Below the pieces are notes generated by a model. The model did no database searches and had not been told where the DNA came from. It saw nothing but the letters and a program-made list of their open reading frames with translations. The position numbers and the translations under genes were made by a program. From assembly GCF_014640255.1 (NCBI RefSeq), contig NZ_BMGP01000005.1, forward strand, positions 1 to 64,000: a stretch of DNA of 64,000 bases. The letters are read 5' to 3'. The DNA comes from Subtercola lobariae. GTDB lineage: Bacteria; Actinomycetota; Actinomycetes; Actinomycetales; Microbacteriaceae. This document shows positions 28,073 to 35,095 of the stretch, one piece after another; position 1 is the stretch's first letter; every line of letters begins with the position of its first letter.

Positions 28073-28879
28073 TCACCCCGCCAGCTTCTCAGGCGCGAAG
28101 GCCGCCCACTCGTCTGCAAGGTCGGTCTGTGCCCAGCCGCCCTCAGCACCCGCCCCGAAACCGGGGTTCACCAGGCGAACCTGCTCCCGGGCATCCGGCA
28201 GCCACAGCCTGGTCTGCCGTTTCTGGCCGGAGAAGCCCTTGCCCGCCGAGCTGACCAGCACCTGCCTGCTCGCCAGATGACCGTGGCCCTGCCCGATGCC
28301 ACCCCAGGTGCTCTCGGTGATGCGCAGGGTCGCCTCGCTGGCTGCCCACGAGCCCAGCACGATAAGCGTCGCCTCGCGCTGCCTGATGCGCGCCGCCAGC
28401 CGCGCCGCGACCGCGCCGCTGAGGCGTGGGGGAGTCGCCGTGACCACCACCGTCACCACGTCGATGACGGCCGAGGCGACCGCGAGCCACTGGTCGCCCG
28501 GATGCGGCACCAGCACCAGCCGATCGAGCTCCACCCCGGCGCGCGCCGCCGCCTCTGCCCCGAAGTCGGGGATGCCCACCACGGCGCACCAGGCCCCGGC
28601 GGCCGACGGGCCGGCCATCAGCGCCATCAGCAGCGCGTGAGACCCCTCGACGGAATACGACGCGCCCGCCTGCAGCGCGCCCCCCGGCAACAGCGGCGCC
28701 AAGGCAGGCACAGTCTGCAGGCTGCGGGTCGACAGCCTCGTGCTCTGCATCTGCTTGATACGTTCTTGCAGCTCTCGCACCGTGCCCGACGCAGCAGCCG
28801 TACCCGTCGCAGCCGAAGCGGCCACGCGGGCTGGCCCCGGGGTGGCTTCGGCGAGAAGAACGGCTGGTTCAGACACCAC
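28073..28879 (-). CDS. imuA: ImuA-like RecA-related mutasome protein
   Basis: 268-residue protein at the head of the imuA-imuB-dnaE2 cassette; relatives (ImuA') have a degenerate RecA-like fold and are required for DNA-damage-induced mutagenesis. Visible features: an N-terminal helix LQERIKQMQSTRLSTRSLQTVPAL, GGALQAGASYSVEGSHALLMAL at the position of a RecA P-loop but without a clean Walker A, VVTATPP, and QKRQTRLWLPD. The start is GTG 28879 or the next GTG 28876. The LexA operator ends 7 nt upstream, so the mRNA is nearly or fully leaderless and shut off by LexA. Confidence 0.85.
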   Translation of the reverse strand: MVSEPAVLLAEATPGPARVAASAATGTAAASGTVRELQERIKQMQSTRLSTRSLQTVPALAPLLPGGALQAGASYSVEGSHALLMALMAGPSAAGAWCAVVGIPDFGAEAAARAGVELDRLVLVPHPGDQWLAVASAVIDVVTVVVTATPPRLSGAVAARLAARIRQREATLIVLGSWAASEATLRITESTWGGIGQGHGHLASRQVLVSSAGKGFSGQKRQTRLWLPDAREQVRLVNPGFGAGAEGGWAQTDLADEWAAFAPEKLAG

Positions 28880-28885
28880 CCAATG

Positions 28886-28903
28886 TTCGAATATATGTTC
28901 GAA
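28886..28903. promoter_or_regulatory. LexA operator (SOS box) of the imuA operon
   Basis: TTCGAATATATGTTCGAA differs at one main base from the actinobacterial/Bacillus-type consensus TCGAACnnnnGTTCGA. On the minus strand TTGACT (28910-28905) could be the -35, and the operator covers the spacer and -10 region, a classic repressor position. Confidence 0.88.
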
Positions 28904-29071
28904 TAAGTCAATGCGAAACCCGCTATGAATCGCCCCGAAATCGCGCCTCTCGGCGTGTCGTTACGGCTCCACGCGCAGTCACACGATAAATATCGCGACA
29001 AGCTCGCACCTCTCCATCACACACGGTAGATCCATCCACCGACACCGCTGGAATCGCACCCTCACATCGCG

Positions 29072-29077
29072 TAGCGT
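29072..29077 (+). promoter_or_regulatory. Leaderless -10 box (TAGCGT)
   Basis: TAGCGT, 7 nt, then ATG 29085. Confidence 0.45.
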
Positions 29078-29084
29078 TGCCTGC

Positions 29085-29414
29085 ATGACCTTCGACAGAG
29101 AAGCCCGCGAAACCCGCCATGCCGAGCATGACGCCGCCAAACACCACTCGAAGCACGGGCTGAGTGACCGCGATCTCACGGCTCTCGACCGCGCCTACGA
29201 CCCGGCAAGCGAAGACGAGACCGAAGCGCTGCAAGACGACAGCGTCGCCGCGAGCGCCGCCATCGATTCCGACATCGATCAGGCCGACATTCTGGTTCTG
29301 CCCGGCACCGGCGGCCCCGATGACGACGGCGACATCGAGGTCGACCCCGCCGAACTGAACATGAGCGGCGACTCGATTCCCGGGCATCCGAAGCCCGCAT
29401 CGCACCCGCACTGA
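29085..29414 (+). CDS. Acidic hypothetical protein
   Basis: 109 residues, not recognised. The first third is basic/His-rich (RETRHAEHDAAKHHSKHG), the rest is strongly acidic with many Asp (DSDIDQADILVLPGTGGPDDDGDIEVDPAELNM) and a Pro/His-rich tail; likely disordered and soluble, no membrane segment or signal peptide. Normal high-GC codon use suggests a native gene. It diverges from the imuA operon. A TAGCGT box 7 nt upstream of the ATG supports a leaderless start. Confidence 0.6.
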   Translation: MTFDREARETRHAEHDAAKHHSKHGLSDRDLTALDRAYDPASEDETEALQDDSVAASAAIDSDIDQADILVLPGTGGPDDDGDIEVDPAELNMSGDSIPGHPKPASHPH

Positions 29415-29470
29415 AAGAAATCCCACCACCCGCAGACGACGTCAGAACTGTAGAACGGCCACCCTGAACA

Positions 29471-30124
29471 TCATGTCGCAATAAGATCCAACCGGATTGT
29501 CGGGTCTCCGATTTCACATATTTCGACATAACAATGAGCTTGCGGATTGAGCGTCTGTGCCGCCGGTCCTTTTTCAGCAAGGTCGCGCAATGCTCCAAGT
29601 TGCCGAACGAACGATTGCCTACTACCGATCAATATGAGCGTGCCCGCGGAGACATTTAGAAGAAGTGGATCCCGCTTGACCCTCTCTGCGGTCAAGCCTG
29701 TTGGTTCGAGATCGTCATATGCAGATACGGGTAGAACGATGGTGTCGGTGTGATCTCGGCCGAGGCCCGCTCGTATGACTTTCCATTTCGATGGCGGAAG
29801 CTGGAGGGAATGATGCACGAGAACAAGGTGCAAGCGAGGCCCCAGAATGAGTTCACTATTACCGTCGAGAGGTTGGCCGACTCGATGTGAAGATCTAATG
29901 GGCAGATAAACGATAGTGCGCGGTGAACGAGCGGCGAAAGCCCAAGCGGTTGTCAAATCTCGTACCGACCGTTTACTGAGACCGGCAAGAAAACTCGGCC
30001 ATCCGGGCGGCTGCTGAACCAGCCAACCGTCAAGCGGGCGTGCAACACGAATCACTCGGTACGAGGTTTGTCGAACCCGCACTATGTCGACGTAGACGCC
30101 AATCTCATGATCGCTCATTTGCAT
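29471..30124 (-). CDS. Orphan protein in a low-GC patch
   Basis: 217 residues, not recognised. The DNA from about 29430 to 30190 is near 50% GC by eye, well below its neighbours, and codon use is correspondingly loose (AT-ending codons frequent), which suggests recent acquisition. The sequence looks globular: alternating hydrophobic strands (TIVYLPIRS, LHLVLVHHSLQLP, TIVLPVSAYDDL, TLILIGSRQSFVRQL), no signal peptide or membrane helix. A TACACT box 6 nt before ATG 30124 supports a leaderless start and a real gene. The divergent DUF885 gene starts 79 bp away. No function is assigned. Confidence 0.6.
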   Translation of the reverse strand: MQMSDHEIGVYVDIVRVRQTSYRVIRVARPLDGWLVQQPPGWPSFLAGLSKRSVRDLTTAWAFAARSPRTIVYLPIRSSHRVGQPLDGNSELILGPRLHLVLVHHSLQLPPSKWKVIRAGLGRDHTDTIVLPVSAYDDLEPTGLTAERVKRDPLLLNVSAGTLILIGSRQSFVRQLGALRDLAEKGPAAQTLNPQAHCYVEICEIGDPTIRLDLIAT

Positions 30125-30130
30125 CAGATA

Positions 30131-30136
30131 AGTGTA
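30131..30136 (-). promoter_or_regulatory. Leaderless -10 box for orphan gene (TACACT)
   Basis: Minus-strand TACACT, 6 nt, then ATG 30124. Surrounding DNA is AT-rich. Confidence 0.5.
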
Positions 30137-30190
30137 TATTTATTGAGTAAGAATCAAATATCTCCATGACGGTGGCCAATAAGTCAGGCA

Positions 30191-30196
30191 TAAGCT
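30191..30196 (+). promoter_or_regulatory. Leaderless -10 box for DUF885 gene (TAAGCT)
   Basis: TAAGCT, 6 nt, then ATG 30203. The box faces the orphan's promoter about 55 bp away. Confidence 0.5.
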
Positions 30197-30202
30197 GAAT
30201 GG

Positions 30203-31990
30203 ATGATCGACTCCACCGGCTCCGAAACCTCCAGCCCGAGCAACCACTCGGGCGACACCCACCCCGCCACCGCACGGCGCACCCCGACGCCCATCGACGC
30301 AATTGCTGAGCGCTGGGTCGACACACTGGTGCGGCTGCAACCCGCGGTGGGCACGTACATCGGGCACAACGAGGCGAACGACCGTTACGCAGACTACTCG
30401 CCGGCGGGCCACGAGCAGCTGCTCGGCGAGGTGCGCAGCACCCTGCGGGAACTCGAGAACGAAAAACCGCTCGACGACGTCGATGTCGTAACTTTGGCCG
30501 ACCTCGGCAGCTCGCTGCGACTCACTCTCGAGAGCGCGGAGGCCCGGCTGCAGCTACGCGACCTGAACGTCATCGAGTCGCCGTCGCAAGAGATCCGCGA
30601 GGTCTACGACCTCATGCCCACCGAGACCGTCGACGATTGGGAGGTCGCGGCGACCCGCCTGTCGAACGTCGGAATCGCCCTCGACGGCTACATCGACACC
30701 CTGCGCGAGGGCATCAGAGAAGGCATCACGCCGGCCAGGCGACAGGTGCGCGAGGTACTGGCGCAGGCGAAGAAGAACGTCGGCGAAGACGGCTTCTTCT
30801 ACAACCTGGTGCGCTCGGCCGCCAATCCCGATTCGTCGGCCTCGCCGCTCATTCCCGGTGAGCCCGGCCCCGAAGCGCAGGCACCGGATGCCCTGCCAGA
30901 CTCCCTCGTGCGCCAGCTCACTCACGGGGCCGAGGTCGCCTCCGCGGCTTACGATCGCTTCGCCGAGTTCTTGACCCAGGAGTTGATGCCCGCCGCCACC
31001 GAGCACGACGGCGTCGGCCGCGAGATGTACGCCCTCGAATCGCGCAAGTTCCTCGGTGCCACCATCGACCTCGACGAGACCTACGAGTGGGGCGTCGACG
31101 AGCTCGCCAGAATGGTGGCAGAGCAGGAGTCGATCGCCCGCGAGATCCTCCCCGGCGCGACCGTACTCGAGGCCATCGCCCATCTCGACGCCGACACCTC
31201 CCGCAAGCTGCACGGTACCGATGCTCTGCAGCGCTGGATGCAGGAAACCAGCAATAAGGCGGTGGCCGAGCTCTCCGTGAGCCAGTTCGACATCCCCGAC
31301 GAGATCAAGACCCTCGAGTGCCTGATCGCCCCTACCAACGAGGGCGGCATCTACTACACCGGCCCGACCGACGACTTCTCGCGCCCCGGCCGCATGTGGT
31401 GGTCGGTGCCAGAGGGCGTCACCGAGTTCGACACCTGGCGCGAGCTGACCACCGTCTTCCACGAGGGTGTTCCCGGCCACCATTTGCAGATCGGGCAGGC
31501 CGTGGTGAACCGCGACAAGCTGAACACCTGGCGCCGTCAGCTCGCCGGCACTTCCGGCCATGCCGAGGGTTGGGCGCTCTACGCCGAGCGGCTGATGCAA
31601 GAACTCGGATACCTCGACGATCCAGCCGACCGGCTGGGCATGCTCGATGGCCAGCGCCTGCGCGCGGCGCGCGTCGTGCTCGACATCGGCGTGCACCTCG
31701 GTAAGCCGCGGCTCGACGGCACGGGCGTGTGGGATGCCGCCTACGCCCTCGACTTTCTGCGCAAGAACGTCAACATGAATGACGGCTTCGTTCGCTTCGA
31801 GGTCAACCGTTACCTCGGTTGGCCCGGCCAGGCCCCCTCCTACAAGGTCGGCCAGCGCATCTGGGAGCAGCTGCGCGCCGACTACCGTGCGAAGCAGGGC
31901 GCATCCTTCGACATGCGAGAGTTCCACCGCCGCGCCCTCGACCTCGGCGGTGTCGGCCTCGACACCCTCGTCTCCGCCCTCGCGAAGTGA
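30203..31990 (+). CDS. DUF885 family zinc metalloprotein
   Basis: 595-residue DUF885 protein, a family with a gluzincin-like fold that includes predicted metallocarboxypeptidases. The metal motif is FHEGVPGHHLQ (~residue 422) in the usual place, followed by the downstream SGHAEGWALYAERLMQELGY that supplies the third ligand (Glu) and substrate residues, then EVNRYLGWPGQAPSYKVG near the C-terminus. There is no signal peptide; the N-terminus is polar, so a cytosolic peptidase is inferred. Substrate unknown. It overlaps the next gene by 4 nt (GTGA), suggesting a two-gene operon. Confidence 0.85.
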   Translation: MIDSTGSETSSPSNHSGDTHPATARRTPTPIDAIAERWVDTLVRLQPAVGTYIGHNEANDRYADYSPAGHEQLLGEVRSTLRELENEKPLDDVDVVTLADLGSSLRLTLESAEARLQLRDLNVIESPSQEIREVYDLMPTETVDDWEVAATRLSNVGIALDGYIDTLREGIREGITPARRQVREVLAQAKKNVGEDGFFYNLVRSAANPDSSASPLIPGEPGPEAQAPDALPDSLVRQLTHGAEVASAAYDRFAEFLTQELMPAATEHDGVGREMYALESRKFLGATIDLDETYEWGVDELARMVAEQESIAREILPGATVLEAIAHLDADTSRKLHGTDALQRWMQETSNKAVAELSVSQFDIPDEIKTLECLIAPTNEGGIYYTGPTDDFSRPGRMWWSVPEGVTEFDTWRELTTVFHEGVPGHHLQIGQAVVNRDKLNTWRRQLAGTSGHAEGWALYAERLMQELGYLDDPADRLGMLDGQRLRAARVVLDIGVHLGKPRLDGTGVWDAAYALDFLRKNVNMNDGFVRFEVNRYLGWPGQAPSYKVGQRIWEQLRADYRAKQGASFDMREFHRRALDLGGVGLDTLVSALAK

Positions 31991-32676
31991 CGGCGACAAT
32001 GAGTTCTGGCGCGACCATCCACCGAGACACCATCGGCGAAGCCTGGCTCGCGGTCGCCGAGGTCATCCTCGAGGAGGGTGTGCCCGAACACTACGACGGC
32101 TTGCCCATTCTCGAGATCGAGCACGCGACGCTCGTGGTCGAGGTACCAGACCCCGGCGACGAACTCATCGCCCGCTTCGGCGACCCGGCACGCCTGGCCT
32201 GGATGCGGGCCAACTTCGTCGACCACGAAAGAGTCGAAGCGCTCGGAGGCGCGCGCAGCTACGCCAGCCGCTTCTTCGACTACGGCGCAACGGGCCGCGA
32301 CCAGGTCGCCTGGGTGATCGAACGCCTACGCAAAGACCCGGCGAGCCGTTCGGCAACGATCACCACCTTCGAGCCGCTCAGCGACACCTCGTACATCCCG
32401 TGCGTGAGCATGCTCGACTTCTGGGTGCGCGGGGGAGCGGTCGAGCTGGTCGTCTACGCGCACAGCATCGACTTCGGTGCAAAAGGTTATGGCAACCTCA
32501 CCGAACTCGCGATCATCATGCACCATGTGGCGGATGCTCTGCAGCGCCCCGTCGGCTCTCTACGTTTCATCGTGAAATCTGCCCACATCTACGACACCGA
32601 GCAAGCCGAGATGCGCGCCGTGCTGGCGCACTACGAGCAGGCTGAGCAAAGGGCGAGCGTGGTTGCCGGAGGCTGA
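31987..32676 (+). CDS. Diverged thymidylate-synthase-fold protein
   Basis: 229 residues with the layout of the ThyA superfamily: DQVAWVIERLRKDPASRSATI, the nucleophile segment YIPCVSMLDF, the nucleotide-binding strand YAHSIDFGAKGYGNLTELAIIMHHVA (compare RSxDxxxGxPxN in ThyA) and VKSAHIYDTE. It is shorter than ThyA, lacks the PCH histidine (PCV here) and the Trp-rich folate region, so it may act as a pyrimidine hydroxymethylase-like or non-canonical enzyme rather than housekeeping ThyA. GTG 31987 overlaps the DUF885 stop; ATG 31999 is an equally likely start. Confidence 0.7.
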   Translation: MTATMSSGATIHRDTIGEAWLAVAEVILEEGVPEHYDGLPILEIEHATLVVEVPDPGDELIARFGDPARLAWMRANFVDHERVEALGGARSYASRFFDYGATGRDQVAWVIERLRKDPASRSATITTFEPLSDTSYIPCVSMLDFWVRGGAVELVVYAHSIDFGAKGYGNLTELAIIMHHVADALQRPVGSLRFIVKSAHIYDTEQAEMRAVLAHYEQAEQRASVVAGG

Positions 32677-32692
32677 GCGCAGGGGCTAAGAT
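32663..32692 (+). promoter_or_regulatory. Promoter for rpsA
   Basis: TTGCCG (32663-32668), 18 bp, TAAGAT (32687-32692), about 115 nt before the rpsA ATG, giving a long leader. Confidence 0.45.
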
Positions 32693-32726
32693 TGACTGGC
32701 GCAATTTGCGTCGACTCATCCATCGC

Positions 32727-32774
32727 CGAGCGGTGAAGAAACCCCAGAAATCGTCTGAGGCTTCACGCTGCTCG
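32727..32774 (+). promoter_or_regulatory. Hairpin in the rpsA leader
   Basis: CGAGC/GCTCG and GTGAAG/CTTCAC pair across 32727-32774 with a small internal loop, 34 nt before the rpsA start. S1 autoregulates its own mRNA in other bacteria through structured leaders; a similar role here is inference only. Confidence 0.35.
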
Positions 32775-32808
32775 GCCCGATATATGTCCATACTGGAGCA
32801 ACTACTAC

Positions 32809-34263
32809 ATGACAATCGTAACGACCGACAGGGCACCCAAGCAGGTCGCCGTCAACGACATCGGGTCTGCTGAAGACTTTCTTGCCGCGGTCGAGAAGAC
32901 ACTGAAGTTCTTCAACGACGGAGACCTCATCGAAGGCACCGTTGTAAAGATTGACCGCGACGAGGTTCTGCTCGACGTCGGTTACAAGACCGAGGGTGTA
33001 ATCCCCTCTCGCGAACTTTCCATCAAGCACGACGTCGACCCCACTGAGGTCGTACAGGTCGGCGATCTGGTCGAGGCTCTCGTTCTTCAGAAAGAAGACA
33101 AAGAAGGCCGCCTCATCCTCTCGAAGAAGCGCGCTCAGTACGAGCGTGCGTGGGGCGATGTCGAGAAGATCAAAGACGCCGACGGTGTTGTCACCGGTTC
33201 GGTCATCGAGGTCGTCAAGGGCGGGCTCATCGTCGACATCGGCCTCCGTGGCTTCCTGCCGGCATCGCTCATCGAGCTGCGCCGCGTTCGTGACCTCACG
33301 CCGTACCTCGGCCAGGAGATCGAAGCGAAGATCCTCGAGCTCGACAAGAACCGCAACAACGTCGTTCTGAGCCGCCGCGCGCTGCTCGAGCAGACGCAGT
33401 CGGAGAGCCGCACCACGTTCCTGAACAACCTCCAAAAGGGCCAGGTTCGCAAGGGTGTCGTTTCGTCGATCGTCAACTTCGGTGCGTTCGTCGACCTCGG
33501 CGGCGTCGACGGTCTGGTTCACGTTTCCGAGCTCAGCTGGAAGCACATCGAGCACGCTTCGGAGGTCGTCGAGGTTGGCCAAGAGGTCACCGTCGAGATT
33601 CTCGAAGTCGACCTCGAGCGCGAGCGCGTCTCCCTGTCGCTCAAGGCGACGCAGGAAGACCCGTGGCAGGTCTTCGCCCGCACCCACGCCATCGGCCAGG
33701 TTGCACCGGGTAAGGTCACCAAGCTCGTTCCCTTCGGCGCGTTCGTTCGCGTCGCAGAGGGCATCGAGGGCCTCGTGCACATCTCCGAGCTGTCGGGCAA
33801 GCACGTCGAACTCGCCGAGCAGGTTGTCTCGGTCGGCGATGACGTGTTCGTCAAGGTCATCGACATCGACCTCGAGCGTCGACGCATCTCGCTGAGCCTC
33901 AAGCAGGCCAACGAGGGTGTCGACCCCGAGGGCACCGAGTTCGACCCGGCACTCTACGGAATGCTCACCGAGTACGACGACCAGGGCAACTACAAGTACC
34001 CTGAAGGCTTCGACCCGGAGACCAACGAGTGGCGCGAAGGCTTCGACAGCCAGCGTGAGAAGTGGGAGCAAGACTACGCAGCGGCTCAGGCTCGCTGGGA
34101 GGCCCACAAGAAGCAGGTCGCCACGTCGAACGAAGAGCAGCCAGAGGGCGCATCAACCGCCTCGGCCGGCTCGTCGTTCTCGAGCGAGTCGACCGGCGCG
34201 GGCACCCTTGCCGACGACGAGACCCTCGCAGCACTGCGCGAGAAGCTCAGCTCGAATTCATAG
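32809..34263 (+). CDS. rpsA: 30S ribosomal protein S1
   Basis: mRNA-binding ribosomal protein. 484 residues with four S1 (OB-fold) domains at about 35-105, 122-190, 207-278 and 292-364, seen as recurring G-V-V/DxG/GFLP or GAFV-x-L-x-x-x-x-GLVHxSELS patterns; the last two are the most similar. The C-terminal ~110 residues are acidic and low-complexity (EEQPEGASTASAGSSFSSEST), as in other actinobacteria, which have four rather than six domains. GGAG lies 9-10 nt before the ATG. A hairpin terminator follows at 34297. Confidence 0.96.
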   Translation: MTIVTTDRAPKQVAVNDIGSAEDFLAAVEKTLKFFNDGDLIEGTVVKIDRDEVLLDVGYKTEGVIPSRELSIKHDVDPTEVVQVGDLVEALVLQKEDKEGRLILSKKRAQYERAWGDVEKIKDADGVVTGSVIEVVKGGLIVDIGLRGFLPASLIELRRVRDLTPYLGQEIEAKILELDKNRNNVVLSRRALLEQTQSESRTTFLNNLQKGQVRKGVVSSIVNFGAFVDLGGVDGLVHVSELSWKHIEHASEVVEVGQEVTVEILEVDLERERVSLSLKATQEDPWQVFARTHAIGQVAPGKVTKLVPFGAFVRVAEGIEGLVHISELSGKHVELAEQVVSVGDDVFVKVIDIDLERRRISLSLKQANEGVDPEGTEFDPALYGMLTEYDDQGNYKYPEGFDPETNEWREGFDSQREKWEQDYAAAQARWEAHKKQVATSNEEQPEGASTASAGSSFSSESTGAGTLADDETLAALREKLSSNS

Positions 34264-34296
34264 GGCTGATCCTTCGGCTCACGCCATCGTTCCAAA

Positions 34297-34334
34297 CGAA
34301 CGGCCGCTCTTCCTTCGGGAGGGGCGGCCGTTCG
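34297..34334 (+). terminator. rpsA terminator hairpin
   Basis: CGAACGGCCGC (34297-34307) pairs with GCGGCCGTTCG (34324-34334), and TTCC/GGAG-type pairs extend toward a TTCG loop. It is followed by CCGTTTAAGG, a weak T-run. Confidence 0.7.
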
Positions 34335-34345
34335 CCGTTTAAGGC

Positions 34346-34385
34346 TGCGGTTCGGGATGCTCGGCCACGGGCATCCCGAACCGCA
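34346..34385 (+). promoter_or_regulatory. 15-bp perfect hairpin before coaE
   Basis: TGCGGTTCGGGATGC (34346-34360) pairs perfectly with GCATCCCGAACCGCA (34371-34385) around a 10-nt loop, 17 nt before the coaE ATG. It could be a second terminator for rpsA or a 5'-UTR control element of coaE. No T-run. Confidence 0.5.
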
Positions 34386-34402
34386 CCAGCAATCTCGGTA
34401 AC

Positions 34403-35029
34403 ATGATGAGCGTGTATCTCATTGGGCTGACCGGCGGAATCGCCTCAGGCAAATCAACCGTCGCCACCCGCCTCGCAGAGCACGGCGCCGTGCACATCGA
34501 CGCCGACCAGCTCGCCCGTGAGGCTGTCGAGCCGGGAACGGATGCTCTGCAGAACATCGCCGAAACGTTCGGTGATCACCTGATTCAGCCCGACGGGTCA
34601 CTCGACCGCCCCGCGCTCGGCACCGTCGTGTTCGGAAATCCAGAGCTACTGCGGAAACTGAACGCCATCGTGCATCCGGCTGTTCAAGACCTCACTCGGT
34701 ATTACGTTAAGCAGGCTGAAGAGCACGACCCGAACGCGATTGTCATCTACGACGTTCCGTTGCTTGTCGAAGCGAAACTGCCGCACACCTTCAACCTCAT
34801 CGTGGTGGTTCACTCCACCGATGAGACTCGCGTCGAACGGCTGATTCGCCACCGCGGTTTGTCGCGCGCCGAGGCCCAGAAGCGCGTGGGATCTCAGGCG
34901 AGCGAGGCCGAACGCCTGGCCATCGCCGACATCGTCATCGACTCCGACGGCACTCTCGCCGAAACCCTCGGCCAGACCGACGCTCTCTGGTCGCGCCTTG
35001 TAACTCTCTCCCACGCATCCAACACCTGA
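34403..35029 (+). CDS. coaE: Dephospho-CoA kinase
   Basis: Last step of coenzyme A synthesis: phosphorylates the 3'-hydroxyl of dephospho-CoA. The P-loop LTGGIASGKST is at residues 9-19, followed by HIDADQLAREAVEPG, the lid region and IVIYDVPLLVEAKL. 208 residues; it lacks the GrpB-like C-terminal extension found on mycobacterial CoaE. No strong ribosome site is seen before ATG 34403; ATG 34406 is an alternative. It follows rpsA as in M. tuberculosis and converges on pfkA. Confidence 0.94.
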   Translation: MMSVYLIGLTGGIASGKSTVATRLAEHGAVHIDADQLAREAVEPGTDALQNIAETFGDHLIQPDGSLDRPALGTVVFGNPELLRKLNAIVHPAVQDLTRYYVKQAEEHDPNAIVIYDVPLLVEAKLPHTFNLIVVVHSTDETRVERLIRHRGLSRAEAQKRVGSQASEAERLAIADIVIDSDGTLAETLGQTDALWSRLVTLSHASNT

Positions 35030-35030
35030 T

Positions 35031-35088
35031 TCGATAGGTCGCTATCTCTCCCAAAAGCGTGGATTTAGGAGAGATTCTGACCTATCGA
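35031..35088. terminator. 58-bp nested hairpin between convergent coaE and pfkA
   Basis: Outer arms TCGATAGGTC (35031-35040) and GACCTATCGA (35079-35088) pair over 10 bp; inner arms ATCTCTCC and GGAGAGAT pair over 8 bp, with 3-nt internal loops between. Layout resembles the 62-bp palindromes at 18300, 38704 and 50421, but the sequence is unrelated. Likely a bidirectional stop. Confidence 0.6.
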
Positions 35089-35095
35089 TGCAGGG

